The notes under the pieces are model-generated. The model did no database searches and was not told where the DNA came from. It saw nothing but the letters and a program-made list of their open reading frames with translations. Of a stretch of 64,000 nt of DNA, positions 46,329 through 58,508 are shown one piece after another; within the stretch, counting starts at the first letter, position 1, and each line of letters begins with the position of its first letter. A program made the position numbers and the translations under genes. This DNA comes from Sanguinoderma infundibulare (taxonomy: Eukaryota; Basidiomycota; Agaricomycetes; Polyporales; Polyporaceae). Location: assembly GCA_032821775.1 (NCBI GenBank), contig JAVLRN010000006.1, positions 2,356,001 to 2,420,000 on the forward strand, given 5' to 3'.

Positions 46329-48199
46329 ATGACTAGCCATGACCTGTTCCGCGCCGGGGTCATTTCCGAGTCGAAGCATACACCATCCTGTGGTGCTGCG
46401 GTAAGTCCCCTTCCTGCGTCTTCCGGTCATTGTCGTCTTTCATCTCTATCACTCACGACGTGCCACCTTCACCCAGGATTCATTGTGTCCCCAGGACCTC
46501 GACGTTTTATCATCAGACTCCATGCCATCTCGGCCTCCCATCCAGCCCACCGAGGCGTCGTACCCGTTCAATCAATCATCTGCCGATATCATCTTCCGTA
46601 CATCCGATGCTGTCGATTTTCACGTCCACACCCAAGTGTTATCCCTTGCCTCCCCCGTGTTCGCCACCATGTTCCGTCTCCCCCAGCCCAGGTCCGGCGA
46701 GGGTACAGCCGCCGCCGAACTGCCCTCCCGCCTCGTCGTCGATATCACAGAGGACAGCCGCACCCTCGATCCTTTCCTTCGGTTCTGCTACCCCATGAAG
46801 AACGCGGAGCTGGACGGTCTGGACGAGATCGAGCCCGTGCTGAAGGCAGCACTCAAGTACGATATGGAGTGGCTCACAGAGCTGCTCACGGAACGTGTGC
46901 TTGCCATCGAGCCCGATAGCCCGCTGGAGATCTGGGCGATCGGGTGCCGGAACAGGTTGGAGAACGTTGCTCGACGGGGTGCGGAAGCTGTCCTCCAGTC
47001 GCTCTCCGAGGACGATCGTCGCAAAGTCCTGCTCTTCCCCTACATCCACTGGACCTTGCGAGGAATGGAGGGGATCGTTGCTGGTGACTACTTTCGCCTC
47101 CTTCAATTCATTCGTGAAGGCGGACGTGTCGAGGACGACTTCCTGTTCCTTGAGCCCTCCGCCACGCTGAAGAAATTGTTGTTCGACAATGGCAAGAAGT
47201 GGCGCGCCGCGATGGAGTTGATGGAAGAACTGCCATGCGTCAGAGACGCATTCCTCTATCCTGCAGAGGACACACCTTTCCCCGACGTTGTTTGTCATTG
47301 CTCTGACGGCGAAGATATCCTTGCACACCAAAGCGTGTTGTCATTGCACTCCCCTGTCCTCAAAGACCGGATTCTACAACAACGAAGTCAACACATCATC
47401 TCCGATCACTCAGCTCCAGTTCCCCGAGTAGTCCTTCGCCTCAAGGAACGGGGGCAGATAATCAACGACCTTCTGAACGTATGCTACCACGGCACTCTCT
47501 ACATTCCGTACGATCCCGTCAGCGTCGGCTTGATCCTCGTCGCAGCAAAGAAGTACAGGATGAAGCAAGTGATCCATCTCATCGAACCCCGATGGAAGAC
47601 CTCCATAAACCTTGCGCGTGTGGGATCATACTTGTTCGCGCGTCATCATCGCCTTCCCTTGCTCGCCGCGACAGCCGGGAGAGCGGCGTTGACTGCGATC
47701 GCGGGACATTGCTACTCCGGCGTAATGGAGATCACCTCTGCGCTCGACTATCATGACGCAATCAATTACTATCAACGCTGTAGGGACGCCGTTCACAAGG
47801 TGTTGAGCCAGACGTACGAGCGCTGGGATCCGGAGAACGACGCAGAGTCGGTGGTAGAAGGCGAGCCCAAGCACGGGCCCTCCATAACCCTTCTGCGCCG
47901 GGTCGCGACTGGCTTGAAGAGGCTGCGTGACACCGTGTACGATTATCCACCTCGAGAGGACTACAAAGCGCTTGTGGCCGAGATCGTCGATACTGCCCTC
48001 GACTTTGAGCCCGGAACCGATGACACTGCTCGATGCAAGCGTAGCTTTGCGAAGAAGCTCTTCCATCTCGCGGAGTCGCTCCCGCGAGAGATCGAGAAGG
48101 CTGTCGACGACGTAAGTCCAAAGCTGTGTGTATTTTCACAATGCTTACAGACGTCCATACTCGTTTGTGATATCATAGGTACAGTTCGGTTTGGATTGA
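46329..48199 (+). CDS. Double BTB/POZ-domain protein B
   Basis: Three exons (46329-46400, 46495-48111 and 48179-48199) give 569 residues in frame. The short first exon encodes MTSHDLFRAGVISESKHTP. Exon 2 carries the first BTB (SSADIIFRTSDAVDFHVHT, VLSLASPVFATMFRLP, LRFCYPMKNAELDGLDEIE), a second BTB-like half (DVVCHCSDGEDILAHQSVL, NVCYHGTLYIPYDP, LILVAAKKYRM) and an unclassified C-terminal region. The last exon encodes VQFGLD, matching VQLEIQ of BTB protein D. The 5' region, including intron 1 and the upstream spacer, is duplicated in inverted orientation at 24985-25748. Role unknown beyond BTB-mediated interaction, possibly a cullin-3 adaptor by family analogy. Confidence 0.87.
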
Positions 48200-48338
48200 T
48201 CCGGGAGGAACGTGTGGAAGGCTTCGAACGGTGCATCTCAATCGCGTTGTCAAGCGCCTGGAATGATGGTGAGTACAGCAATCCTCCTTTGTCCCTCGAG
48301 GCAGCGTGTACTCACGAGAGCTCATTAGATTCTTCTAA

Positions 48339-48713
48339 TTATTGTGAACAGTAGTTGTGTTGCTGCTCGTGCGTACATATACCGCTTTCCGGCACCCTTG
48401 CCCGTCCCCCCATGGCTCCTAGGTGGTTGCTGCCCGTCTCGGGGGTGCCGCCATGATCGGAATGCGAGAAAGAGCTACTCTTGATCTCGTCCGACCACTC
48501 GCGGTCGATGACGACCTCGTCCACCCTGCAGTCTGCGACCTTCCCGAGTACGGTTGGCCCCTCGTGCCCGTGTCGCGAGCGCGGGTAGCCTGAGCTCTCG
48601 TTGACTCTCTTGTCGAAGTTGGAGGAGCTGGACCGCGCAGTCCCTGAGCCGAGCTTGCTGGCGGCTGTGGTGGCGTCTTCTAGGCATACTCTTTGGCAAC
48701 TCGACGCTGCCAA
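48339..48713 (-). other. Possible C-terminal part of an unrecognised gene
   Basis: A 124-codon minus-strand frame ends in TAA near 48339 and has gene-like codon use: KLGSGTARSSSSNFDKRVNE, VDEVVIDREWSDEIKSSSFS, GTPETGSNHLGAMGG. It is Ser-rich with acidic patches, like a cytoplasmic tail. No convincing upstream exons were found, so it may be a remnant. It overlaps the presumed 3' UTR of BTB gene B. Confidence 0.3.
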
Positions 48714-49451
48714 CGCGGCATACCAAACCGGTCATGCAAGCTTACACTCAACGGCGACCAAGAGCGACAACTTCATCAAGACATTCCGTATGGTTCGTGC
48801 GCCGTCCACGGTCGTCTTGGTGCTTGTGGTTGCGTGCATTGTGGTCATGCCTCTGTGGCGTGCATCCGTGGGTTGTCGCTTCATGTTAGGTGTATCGCGT
48901 TCGTGGTGGCCCGTGGCCGTAATCGCGTTAGTTACGGAACAGGCACGCGCAGCGAGTCTCGGACGTTGGTGGGACTCATGTCCCGGGGGGAGTTTCGGCC
49001 GCCGCTGGGGCAACCGGCGGCGGCATGCCTGCACTTCCAGTCAAAAGGCAGGGCGGACGTATGTTGTCTACGACGCCCCAAGGAAGGATAGGTTGTACCC
49101 CACGTCCTCCCTTGAATGTGCAGAGACTCGCTGTTGCACCTGTTCTATGCTCCTAAAAATACAATATTCAAAACGACGTCTTTGCGTGTGACGTGCGACG
49201 ACTCGAGTCCATCTCAAGACTTCAAGCTTGAAGTCGACAAGCTTCAAAAGATCAGCCAACAGCATTGTGAAAGTCCCGTGTTGAGTGCTCAGATACAGCA
49301 AAGCTCTTAGCTTACGTACAACTGGATGAACTTCGTCTCTCAATCGAATGATTGCGCTTCGCGAATTAGCAGCTCGGCCTGCGCAGATCTTGGCTTGATG
49401 GTGCACCGACAGTCCACGGGATAGCTAAACACTCAAAGTGAGTACGGAGCA
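48714..49451. other. Intergenic, no gene seen
   Basis: Only short ORFs without motifs. 3' flank of P450 copy 4. Confidence 0.45.
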
Positions 49452-51481
49452 CTAAGCGGCATCCGGAACGTCCGGAACGTACGACAGGATACCGTCCGAC
49501 ATCTGCGGTTCGATCTTGACGACTTGGCCGGTCTCATCGAGCGGAGGGTTTATGCTGAAGACGTGCAAGGCCGATGCGACGTTGATGAACAGACCATTCT
49601 CCGCGAAATATCGCCCGGGGCAAATCCTGTCCATGGGACGCGATGTCTGTCACTCCTATGGCTTGCCCTATTAGTACTAGCCACGTACCTCCTCCCAAAG
49701 CCGAAGACGAACTTGGCGGGATCCGGGGCGGTGCTGAAGTCGAGTTTCCCGTCGCGGATGAAGCGTTCGGGACGGAATGCGTCCGGATCCTCGTAGATGT
49801 TCGGGTCATGCATACAGGCCCTGACGTTACAAGGCTTGTCGAGAGACTCGTAAACAGGACGTAACCACGGAGACATACCACACGTTGGGGAAGATGGTAG
49901 TCCCGGCTGGAACGAAGTAACCGTGAAACTCGTCGTCTTCGACCGTGTCGTGGGGGAGACCCAGAGGCAGGACATTTTGCCACCGCAATGCCTCCTTGAT
50001 GACGGCGTTGACGTAGACGAGTGCCTTGCAGTCCTCGAATTCCGGGAGGCGATTCGGGCCGACGACGGCATCGAGTTCCGCCTGAGCTCTCCTCTGTACA
50101 TCAGGGTAGAGGGACATGGCGATGAAGATGGATTGCACCGTCGAGAATGTCTGGCAAAGGAAAGATCAATAAAAGGTGTCGCTAGCTGGCCGCTTTCGGA
50201 ACGCGCACCGTGTCCGCACCCGCTGTATGCATCGAAGAGCTGTGAGTAACGAACGGTGGGGTCGACATCGAGAAAGCCTGAGGTCACCTTCAATAGCCAA
50301 AGCGGCGACGTTCTTGATGATCTCCTCAGCCTCCTTCGTTGACGGGCCGTCACTGTCACCGACCAGTCGCGTGATCAACTTCCCGACGACAGAGTCTCCT
50401 GCTCCTTTATTGTCGGCCTACGCTCGTCCACGAGTTCGGTTAGCATTCTGAGGCCAGGAAGTCTGTCGGCGCTCACCATAGCCGCCTTCACGTAACGATA
50501 AGGTTCTTCCTTCAAACGGGTGATTGTCGACCTCCAGTGAACGGACAGCCTTTGCACGGTTGCGCCCGGGACCCAAGGAGGAACGTGTCGGAGGAAGGGA
50601 AATGCTTCGACGAGATACTTGCCGGGCACGAATACCTCTCCGATCCACTCCAACAAATCCTCGACGATCTCCACCCATTTATCCCCATCGTCAGCGATAT
50701 CGATATCGTAAAGGACCTTGAGAACGGAGGCGGTAAATGTGCTGGCGCGATGCGGATTGGTCAGCGATAGAACTTTCTCGAGCACGGGAGACGTGACGAT
50801 CGACACTCACAAACGTACGTGGGCGCGCAAATCTGAAGGCGTCTTCAGCAACTTGTTGAGGAACCTGTGCGTCGCTCTACGTTGAAACGGCAGGTACGCA
50901 GAGAGCGCGGCCGGGTGGAAGTGTTGCCAAAAGGCGCGCCTGTGTTGTCTCCACCGCTGGCCGTACCGCATACCGCCGAAATTGAAGTCCTCCATACCGG
51001 AACTGATAGCACAATTTTAGACGCAGAAGGATAGTGGCACGTGCGTAAAGGGGAGAAACTGACATGGCACCTAATGGCGATGTTGCACGGTCTGATGTGT
51101 TGGCGGACCGCTTGTCCAGCAACTCGAAGATTGCAGCGGGATTCGAGAGGACGATCATGTGTTTCCCGAGCATATTGAAGTGAAGCACGTCGCCTGGCGC
51201 GCAGCGTGAGTACCTGCCCATAAGGCGTCGTTCGGCAGGGAACTGCACTGACCGTACTGTGCGCTCATGTCATGAAAGACGATCCATTGATTCGACTTGG
51301 GCCAGTCGAGCATGTTGCCGATCATCGGGAGAGGTTTTGGTCCTGGCGGAAGTGGAAGACCGCGAGAGCGGGCATTCCATGCTGCACGGGCGCGTAGATA
51401 GACGAGTCCGATGACGCAGACGAGGATGCATGACAGAGTTGAGGATGTGAGGGGGATATGAGCCAGAGGCGGTGATTCCAT
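49452..51481 (-). CDS. Cytochrome P450 monooxygenase, copy 4 (distinct family, intact)
   Basis: A P450 clearly separate from copies 1-3. The ATG complementary to 51479-51481 opens a membrane anchor (LSCILVCVIGLVYLRA) and the LPLPPGPKPLPMIGNM hinge. Exons then give YGDVLHFNMLGKHMIVL, RYGQRWRQHRRAFWQHFHP (C-helix region), AGADTTFSTVQS (I-helix), EALRW (K-helix), FRPERF and FGFGRICPGRYFAENGLF, where the haem Cys follows an intron. The protein ends DVPDAA with the stop at 49452-49454. About ten exons splice in frame with GT-AG borders. Length is near 510 residues. It has no shared promoter block with copies 1-3. Substrate unknown; there is no terpene or polyketide synthase nearby. Confidence 0.92.
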
Positions 51482-53328
51482 GTTGAAAAGGTTGAAAAGT
51501 GTTCGGAACGCTGTGCACTGCACTAGACCTTGAAATGGGTCAGGGGTTCGTCAGTCGAGGCACGAAGTGTTCTCGAGATTATAAGGATGGGAATCTTGGC
51601 CTGTCAATTTATGGTTTGACATGGAGGTGAGCTATACTTATAGAGGTCACCGGGCACGTCGGCACTCTCACCAGATGCGCGCGCCGCGTCGTTGCGGCCG
51701 CAATAGAAGCGAAATCAATGTTTCGGCGGTTGAGGAAAGGTTGAGAGAATGATGAAGATTTCCCACCATTCTGGAGGCAGGAAGGCTTGTGTAAAAGCGC
51801 GTTTGCAAAAGATTTGGTGCTGGTGGGACTATGTGGGGAACAGTGGTGGTGGACTCTGAGAAAGACGCCGCAGCAGGCCTAGGGGCGCGCAACACGCAGT
51901 GTGGCAGTGCAGCGTGGCGACGTCCCGTACTTGGCAAGCACGCCGACTCTTGATGCGCACGCGAGCACCCTTGAACAAGCATACATGCCGGATAAAAACA
52001 CCAGAGCGACATTATTATCAACTGTACATCCAAAAGATAATAACTATAAACATTCAACATATTAGTTATAGGCAGGTCCAGCGGCCTCGCAATGCCCTCG
52101 TCCACATACTACCGCATAGTACAGCCCATCTAGCGGAGCGGACTGATATCGTCGATGTACGATTCAGATTCGTCGAGTAGCTGGTCGACCTGCCTATTGA
52201 CACCGAGATCCCCCGGCATCAGCGACACGGCGCTGTTCATCTAGGCCTGGACTGCACTTCCTGGAGCGTTTCTTGGCAGGAGTAGCGTCCTCTGGCCGGT
52301 CATGATCGGCCGTACGCTTGCGAGTGAGTCTCCTGCTGGAAGAGAACGATGTTCGCCATGCTGGCGCCGATTAGGGTCTGTCCTGAGCCTTATGCGTGGC
52401 AAGTCAGGCATATGTACGAAAGACTCCGATACCAAGGCAGCACTCACGAAGGCTTATTAGACCGAGTTTTCCGGGTAGTCATCGTAATAGTGCGAAATGA
52501 GAAGTGTGATTGGAGAATACGTGGATGGACGCACAGAACTGTGGGGGTATTTGAGAGGCCAAACCTCCAGAGGAGGGAAGAATACGTGTCGCCATGTCGA
52601 GTCCGATGCACAATTACATCGCCATGCTTTCTCAAAAGCAGACAGGATTCGAGGTGTTGTGGGTCTGTTGCGAACCTCGAATATCACGTACCACTTTCAG
52701 CTCATTGTGTAAGGAAACTGTGGAATAAATCGACAAAAGGACCAGTGGCGACCCTACCAACGACGAGCTTCCGAAGCGCAAACCGCCTTGAAGGTGGCAC
52801 AGGAACATAATACGAGTCTATGGAGCATGGATGCCGGTACAGTTTGTAGGAGGCCGGGACAGATTGTGTTCCTCGCTAGGTTGGACACGCAGGGACTCGG
52901 AGTCGAGGGAAAAGGGAAAGAGGGTTCGGCATTTTCCGTGCCCGCAGTGGCGTTTCTGAATTCGGAACGTCCTTCGGTTAGCAACTTCGCATCCAGCCAA
53001 AGTTCAGCAGCTCATCCAGAGCGTGTGCCTCCGCGCGACGGAAAGCCTTGGGTGTGTCGATGATAATAGATGTGCATCACTTAATGGCGAAAAGAGATCC
53101 GTTGACTTATGAGGACTTACTGTGCGAGATAGCGAAGCCTTCGTGAACACAGCGAAGGCCAGACATGTTCAGCTGCTTACATGTGTGCGTGCACGACGAG
53201 CGCATTGCGAGTAAATAAACGAAAGTCATATTGACAAGAGTCACTTGCTAGGAGTCTGACTATTTGTTAATGCTGTGTTAAGTATTGATACTAAAATGAT
53301 CTCCGAACACCACCAGAATGCTCTTCAC
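51482..53328. other. Intergenic, no gene seen
   Basis: 1.8 kb between two minus-strand genes. ORFs of 60-150 codons are present on both strands, but none shows a motif, splice structure or gene-like composition. Confidence 0.45.
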
Positions 53329-54668
53329 CTAAGCCTGAACGCGAGGACTCGGAGGAGGGGGAGGGGGAAGGGGAGTCGTCCTGGCCGGGGGAGGCGGGGG
53401 GTTGTTCTGCTGAGCGGGCTGGTTGCCGGCGGGGTTCTGCTGGTTGCCGGCCTGGTTCTGGTTCTGCCCGGCGGCCTGGTTGCCGGCGTTCCCCTGCGCG
53501 GGTTGGTTGCCTCCGCCAGCCTGGCGAGCGTGAACGTGGGGAGGAGGGGGAGCGGGGGTGGTCACCGGAGGCGGGGGCGGAGGCTGGTTGTGGGGACGGT
53601 CCTGGCGCGCCTGGTTGCGAGGAGGAGGGGGAACGGGAGTCGTGGTCGGCGGCGGAGGCGGGGGGTTCTGCTGAGCGGGCCGGTTACCGGCAGGGTTCTG
53701 CTGAGCAGGCTGGTTACCGGCGGGGTTCTGCTGAGCGGGCTGGTTGCCGGCCGGGTTCTGTTGGGCCCCCTGGCCACGGTTAGCACCCTGGCGCGCCTGG
53801 ACGCGAGGAGGAGGAGGGGGAGGGGGAGTCGTCGTGGCGGGAGGCGGAGGCTGAGGCTGGTTGCGGGCAGGGTCCTGCTGGTTTCCGGCGGGGTTCTGCT
53901 GAGCCTGTTGGTTGGCCCCCTGGTTCTGGTTCTGGCCGGCCGGCTGGTTGCCAGCATTGCCATTACCCTGCGCGGGCTGGTTGCCCCCAGCACCCTGACG
54001 AGCGTGGACCTTCTTGGGAGCAGGGGGCGCAGGGGGGCGCGGGGACGGCGACGGCGGGGGCGGGGGTGGAGGAACCGCACGAGCGGCCTGACCGCTCACC
54101 GGCCCGAACACGACCTTGGCGTTACCCTGCGTCGCCCCGCCAGAGATCGTAGCGGTGAAGGGCACGTCCTGGCCACATTGGGCGAACGCCTCCTTGACCA
54201 ACGCTGCATTAGAGTCGTCAAATCAGCACTCGTCCCTACCACACGAGTAGACTGCACACGCAGCTACTCACCCGACAATTCCGCCTGGGAGATGTTGACG
54301 GTGGCACCCGACACCTGAGGCGTGACCGTGAAGTGGACGTTGCCGGACTGGCCGGCGCCCGCCTGGCCAGCGGCCGACGGCGGGGAGAACTGCTGGAGAG
54401 CGGCGTTCGTGGCGGTAGAATCAAGTGGGCTGCAGAAGGCAAAACATGCGCGCATGAGCATGAGCGTATAGGGAGAGGGAACGTGGGCCGGGACTCACGT
54501 CTTGCTCGTGCAAACAATGTTGGAGACCGTCGGCGGGGTGTTCGCCTGGGTGTTCGACTGGGTGTTTGACGGGGCGTTCGACTGAGTCTTCGGAGTCCCG
54601 CCGAGGGGAGCACCGTAACCATATACAGCGAGAGTGGCGAGAGCGAACAAGCTGGTGGAGAAGCGCAT
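53329..54668 (-). CDS. Secreted Q/N/P-rich repeat protein
   Basis: Three exons (54668-54499, 54429-54272 and 54203-53329) encode 400 residues. MRFSTSLFALATLAVYGYG plus APLGG is a signal peptide. A globular-looking domain of about 130 residues follows, with a few Cys (IVCTSK, FAQCGQDVPF) and alternating strands (VHFTVTPQVSGATVNISQAE). From about residue 145 the protein is low complexity: blocks of NQPAQQNPAG repeats and polyproline tracts, punctuated by VHARQ, VQARQ, NQARQ and VHARQ, and ending RVQA. It may be a cell-wall or extracellular-matrix protein. The regular Ala-Arg-Gln spacers recall the Ala-Arg-Glu spacers of the secreted protein at 23802-24295. No known family was assigned. Confidence 0.78.
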
Positions 54669-57596
54669 TTTGACTCGAATTAGAGATCGAAGGGTGCGTA
54701 TTAGAGTGTTTGGAATGAGAGTGGAAACGATTTATTCTAAGAAGCGGTGGAGACGAGAAAAATTAGCAGTCGAATAAAGAGGTAGTGCTGCCGGACCTGG
54801 GTGGGGAAGTAGAGAAAGAACGGGGCGATTGTGAGGTCCAGAGAAACAAGAAGCCTCCCCTTTTATACGCGAACGGTGCCCGACTGACTTCTTTGGAGGA
54901 GTTCGAGTAGCATACTTGATCGTTGTCGTTAGGGCAATGGGCCGTCACGGTGTGGTTGCCGTCTGTGTGCAGCGCGCAGTACAACCTTCTGTGGGCGGTC
55001 CGCAGTTCGTCAGAAAGGTTCGTGAGGCTGTGCAAGTACTTACTGTGCTGGTGCTGGTGCTCGATGCGGCTATTCAACAGGCACCTTTGATCAGGTGTAT
55101 TTCCCATGAATCCGTTTCCAGCGACGTTGTGCGAAGGCGCAGGAAACGACATGCTCCCCAGCCGCATACAACCCCTCAGATGACCATGAGCGTATACCGA
55201 CTGCGCGGATTCGCGTCATCTCTGTCGCGCGTTGCCCACTCATGCGTCGCATGGGCAGAGGACACAAGTGTACTTGTCTGTGGGGAGGACACATAAAACC
55301 GATCAGTGGCCCCAGAGGTCAGATTAGGAATGCGGGCGCAATCGGAATCGATGCCAGAGAAGATACGATCCCGGGTCCGGCTTGGCGTTAAACGAGAGCA
55401 TGCATGGCGGCAGAACGTCTGTGCGGAGCAAGCGGTAAGGGAGCGGAAGATGAGGTTACCGTGCTGTGGTTTGATGGCACGATTAAGGTTCCAGCGCAGG
55501 GCCGCAGCGTGTAGCGCCCATCGAAAAGGTGCCTTGCGAGCGTCGCGCACGCTTCACTCCCAGCCGATGCCTTCTTCACGGAGAGCACAACGCTCATCGC
55601 GCGCTGGCAGGGTCTCGAGCGCAATCCTCGAGGCTCGAATGGCTTGTCCGACGCGATCGTTGCAAAGAGCGAGGATCGCTCCAGGAGGTTAGGCGTGTTC
55701 GGGCTGGTGTTGTTCGTCGGGTCCGTTCGCAACTCAAGGTGTTCGGCACCTAGCCTTTCCCCGACGTTCCCGACCAACGTTGATCCTCGTCGAGCTGCTA
55801 CGGAAATTGATCGTCCTCAGGTGTTCTCCCGTCGAGGAACAGGAAGGTCGGCTATGAGTTAACGATGCAGTAACCTTTCTCCTGGAGCTAGACGAGTGCT
55901 GGATCGTGATATCCAGGTGGTATCCCTCGGGACCGACAGCGGCCGGCCGGCTCGTTCGTGTCCCATGTACCAATCGACTTCAAGTTACTGGACTCTTGAA
56001 CCGAGGCAGGTAGACAGGTAGTATGATGGTAATTCCGCGGTATGCAAGCAGGTACATCTCGTTCAGCTTGACGCAGGACACGTACGAGCAGAAGCCGCCT
56101 ATGAAACGGGCTTTAGAAACCTCGTACGTAAATCAGAGAATTTAAAACGCACTCAGGGACAACGCCTCAAAGCAGTGTCTGCCAGCACGGCGTCGAAGCG
56201 TGGGCCCATAGAGAAAACCACGGTCTTCGCATCCTGCGCCCGCCAAACATTGGCCATTTCACATCCGACGACATGTACGAACTGCGCGCGACCGGCTGCG
56301 CAAGAACATTTGACCGCGAAGCGCCTATGCCAAGGAAATCAACGATGAATGCGTTGCATTCGCCTCAGAGATGCGATTCGGACAGAAGACGCACAAATTC
56401 TGTGTCCCGGCTGCTGAGCGATTGTGCGAGAGCACAAGCACGCTGAAGTAATTCGCCAAAGGTCCTCTTCCGCAGGCGCATTGCCCTCGGTTGACCTTCA
56501 TGCCAGGCACTCCCTCACATGGTCCGCAGCGAAGACGTCTATGTGGCTTGGCATTATGCATAAGTATGGAATAAGCCTGTGTGCTCAGACGGAAGCTCAC
56601 TAATTGCCATATGTTCGCCGTTTCCAACGTGTACGGCAGCAACCACTACGAGCAAACATCAGAAATGATCGAAGGTCTTCGTTTCAAATAACAGCCGGGG
56701 GGCTAGAGAAACACGAAGCGCAGTATACACCCCACAGCTCCGTGCAGATCATATAGCACAACTTGAAGCACTCACTAGCAGCGGGCACAGAAAGTATTGT
56801 TCGTGTCCAAATACGGGCTCTCAAGTCTCCGGCTTGGCAGGATGGAGGGACGACTGCTGGGCTTCATGCGACATAGAACTACCGTATCGAGCTGTGTACA
56901 GAAAGTAAATAACGAATGTGGACGTACCGCGTAATCAGGACATACCTTGATCAGAGTCGGATGGAAGAACGACAGAGGCAAATCTCCAGCGACCGAGCCC
57001 ATGCGACGGAATACGCCGAAGTGTAAGTAAAAGTAATGAAACGAAGGTAAGCAGAAACATTAAGCCCGATAACAAAATCTGAACTCCGATACCAAATCAA
57101 CCACATATGCACCGTCTTGATCGAGTATCCACCATGTCCAACACTGCCGCAACGCTTCGCGGCCTCTCCCATTCACACCGCACCAGTGAAGCCATGGATC
57201 ATTGTACCGCTGCTTGATGCAGGAGGATGGTTTTTCCTGAACGTACGCAATGCAATGTAGGTTGGCCTGCCTTGGGTTCGGACGTCGTAGTACTGATAAT
57301 TATATATACTAGTAGCTAGGCGTGCAGGATTAAGAATGTAAATCATGGGAACGCTGAAGGAAGTTGTAAGTTAAAGTTCTCCCAGTCGTTGTTCTCATCA
57401 CATGTATGACCTGTGCATGCTCTCTCCCACCCTCGAAAACATGACAAAGCCCTCCGATCAGTCGCTCACCACCGCTCGAGGAGCTCCAGGATCCAACTCA
57501 TACTCAGTTTTGTAGGAGCGCGACTGATCGTCGAAGGCGCAAGTGCTGCAGCTAACGGGCACAGTGGTCCACGCATAGCATACTAGCTTGCACACC
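54669..57596. other. Long intergenic stretch, no gene seen
   Basis: 2.9 kb with scattered ORFs up to about 130 codons. None shows splice-linked neighbours, motifs or gene-like composition. No inverted repeat or RNA gene was noticed. It may be decayed or regulatory DNA. Confidence 0.45.
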
Positions 57597-58508
57597 ATGG
57601 AAGCGCACCACACGGCAGACCTCCCCGCACACAAACCCGACCAAGCATACTGCCTCGTCTCCGCCCTTGAGGCTGGCTTCTGCTCCCTCCCGCTCGACTA
57701 CATCCTCGACACCGCCGAGCCCGGCTCGCGCGCAAACCTCCCCTGCCTCGCCTTCCTCCTCTGCCACTGCAAATCCAATGACACCTTCCTCTTCGACCTC
57801 GGCATCCCCAAAGACTGGCACGCCCGCCTCACCCCGGCCTACCTCGCGCGCATCAGCTACATGACCTTCGACCTCCGCGTTCCCGAGGATGCCGCCGACG
57901 CGCTCGCCAAGGGCGGGCTCGCACCCGCTGACATCGCGCACGTCTGCTACTCGCACCTCCACTTTGACCACATCGGCGACCCCACCCCTTACACCAGCGC
58001 CACGTTCCTCGTCGGTGCCGGTGCGCGCCCGCTCGTCGAGGCTGGGTACCCGCACGACCGCTCCTCGCTCTTCGACGCCGCTCTCCTCCCTGACGGGCGC
58101 ACGCGCTGGATCGACCCCGAGCGATGGCCGCCGCTGGGACCGTTCCCACACGCGCTCGACTTCTACGGTGACGGCAGCCTCTACATCGTCGACGCGGGCC
58201 CGGGTCACGTCCAAGGCCACCTGAACGTCCTCGCGCGAACGTCGGACGACGGCGGGTGGATCTTCCTCGCGGGCGACGCGGCGCACGACCACCGGTTGCT
58301 CACCGGGGCGGCGCGCATCGCGCGGCACGACGTGTTCGGGTGCACGCATGGGGATGCTGAGCAGGCGGCACTGCATATGGCGCGGATCCGGAGGCTAATG
58401 GAGGCATACCCACGCGTCAGGGTGATGCTCGCGCATGATGTGCCGTGGTACGAACTGGCGAAAGAGAGCGGGTCAGGGTTTTGGCCGGGGACGATCGACT
58501 CACTGTGA
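57597..58508 (+). CDS. Metallo-beta-lactamase-fold hydrolase, AHL-lactonase-like
   Basis: A single exon of 303 residues, unusual beside intron-rich neighbours. The metal-binding motif HLHFDHIGD (HxHxDH) is intact, followed by VDAGPGHVQGH (third metal His), FLAGDAAHDHR (bridging Asp) and MLAHDVPW (last His). These place two zinc-type metals in the active site of a hydrolase that opens lactones or thioesters. The spacing and C-terminal AHD fit the quorum-quenching lactonase branch, but related fungal enzymes act on other lactones, so the substrate is uncertain. The start ATG at 57597 has good context (CACACCATGG). The lack of introns could reflect old transfer from bacteria or intron loss. It is convergent with the HMG-CoA synthase gene. 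Confidence 0.85.
   Translation: MEAHHTADLPAHKPDQAYCLVSALEAGFCSLPLDYILDTAEPGSRANLPCLAFLLCHCKSNDTFLFDLGIPKDWHARLTPAYLARISYMTFDLRVPEDAADALAKGGLAPADIAHVCYSHLHFDHIGDPTPYTSATFLVGAGARPLVEAGYPHDRSSLFDAALLPDGRTRWIDPERWPPLGPFPHALDFYGDGSLYIVDAGPGHVQGHLNVLARTSDDGGWIFLAGDAAHDHRLLTGAARIARHDVFGCTHGDAEQAALHMARIRRLMEAYPRVRVMLAHDVPWYELAKESGSGFWPGTIDSL

Noticed and set aside
159..51481. A biosynthetic gene cluster built around the four P450s
   Set aside because: No terpene, polyketide or peptide synthase, transporter or cluster regulator is present; the P450s are paralogue duplications among BTB genes.
54916..55692. ORFs of about 125 codons on both strands
   Set aside because: Overlapping in several frames with no conserved feature; consistent with chance in GC-rich DNA.
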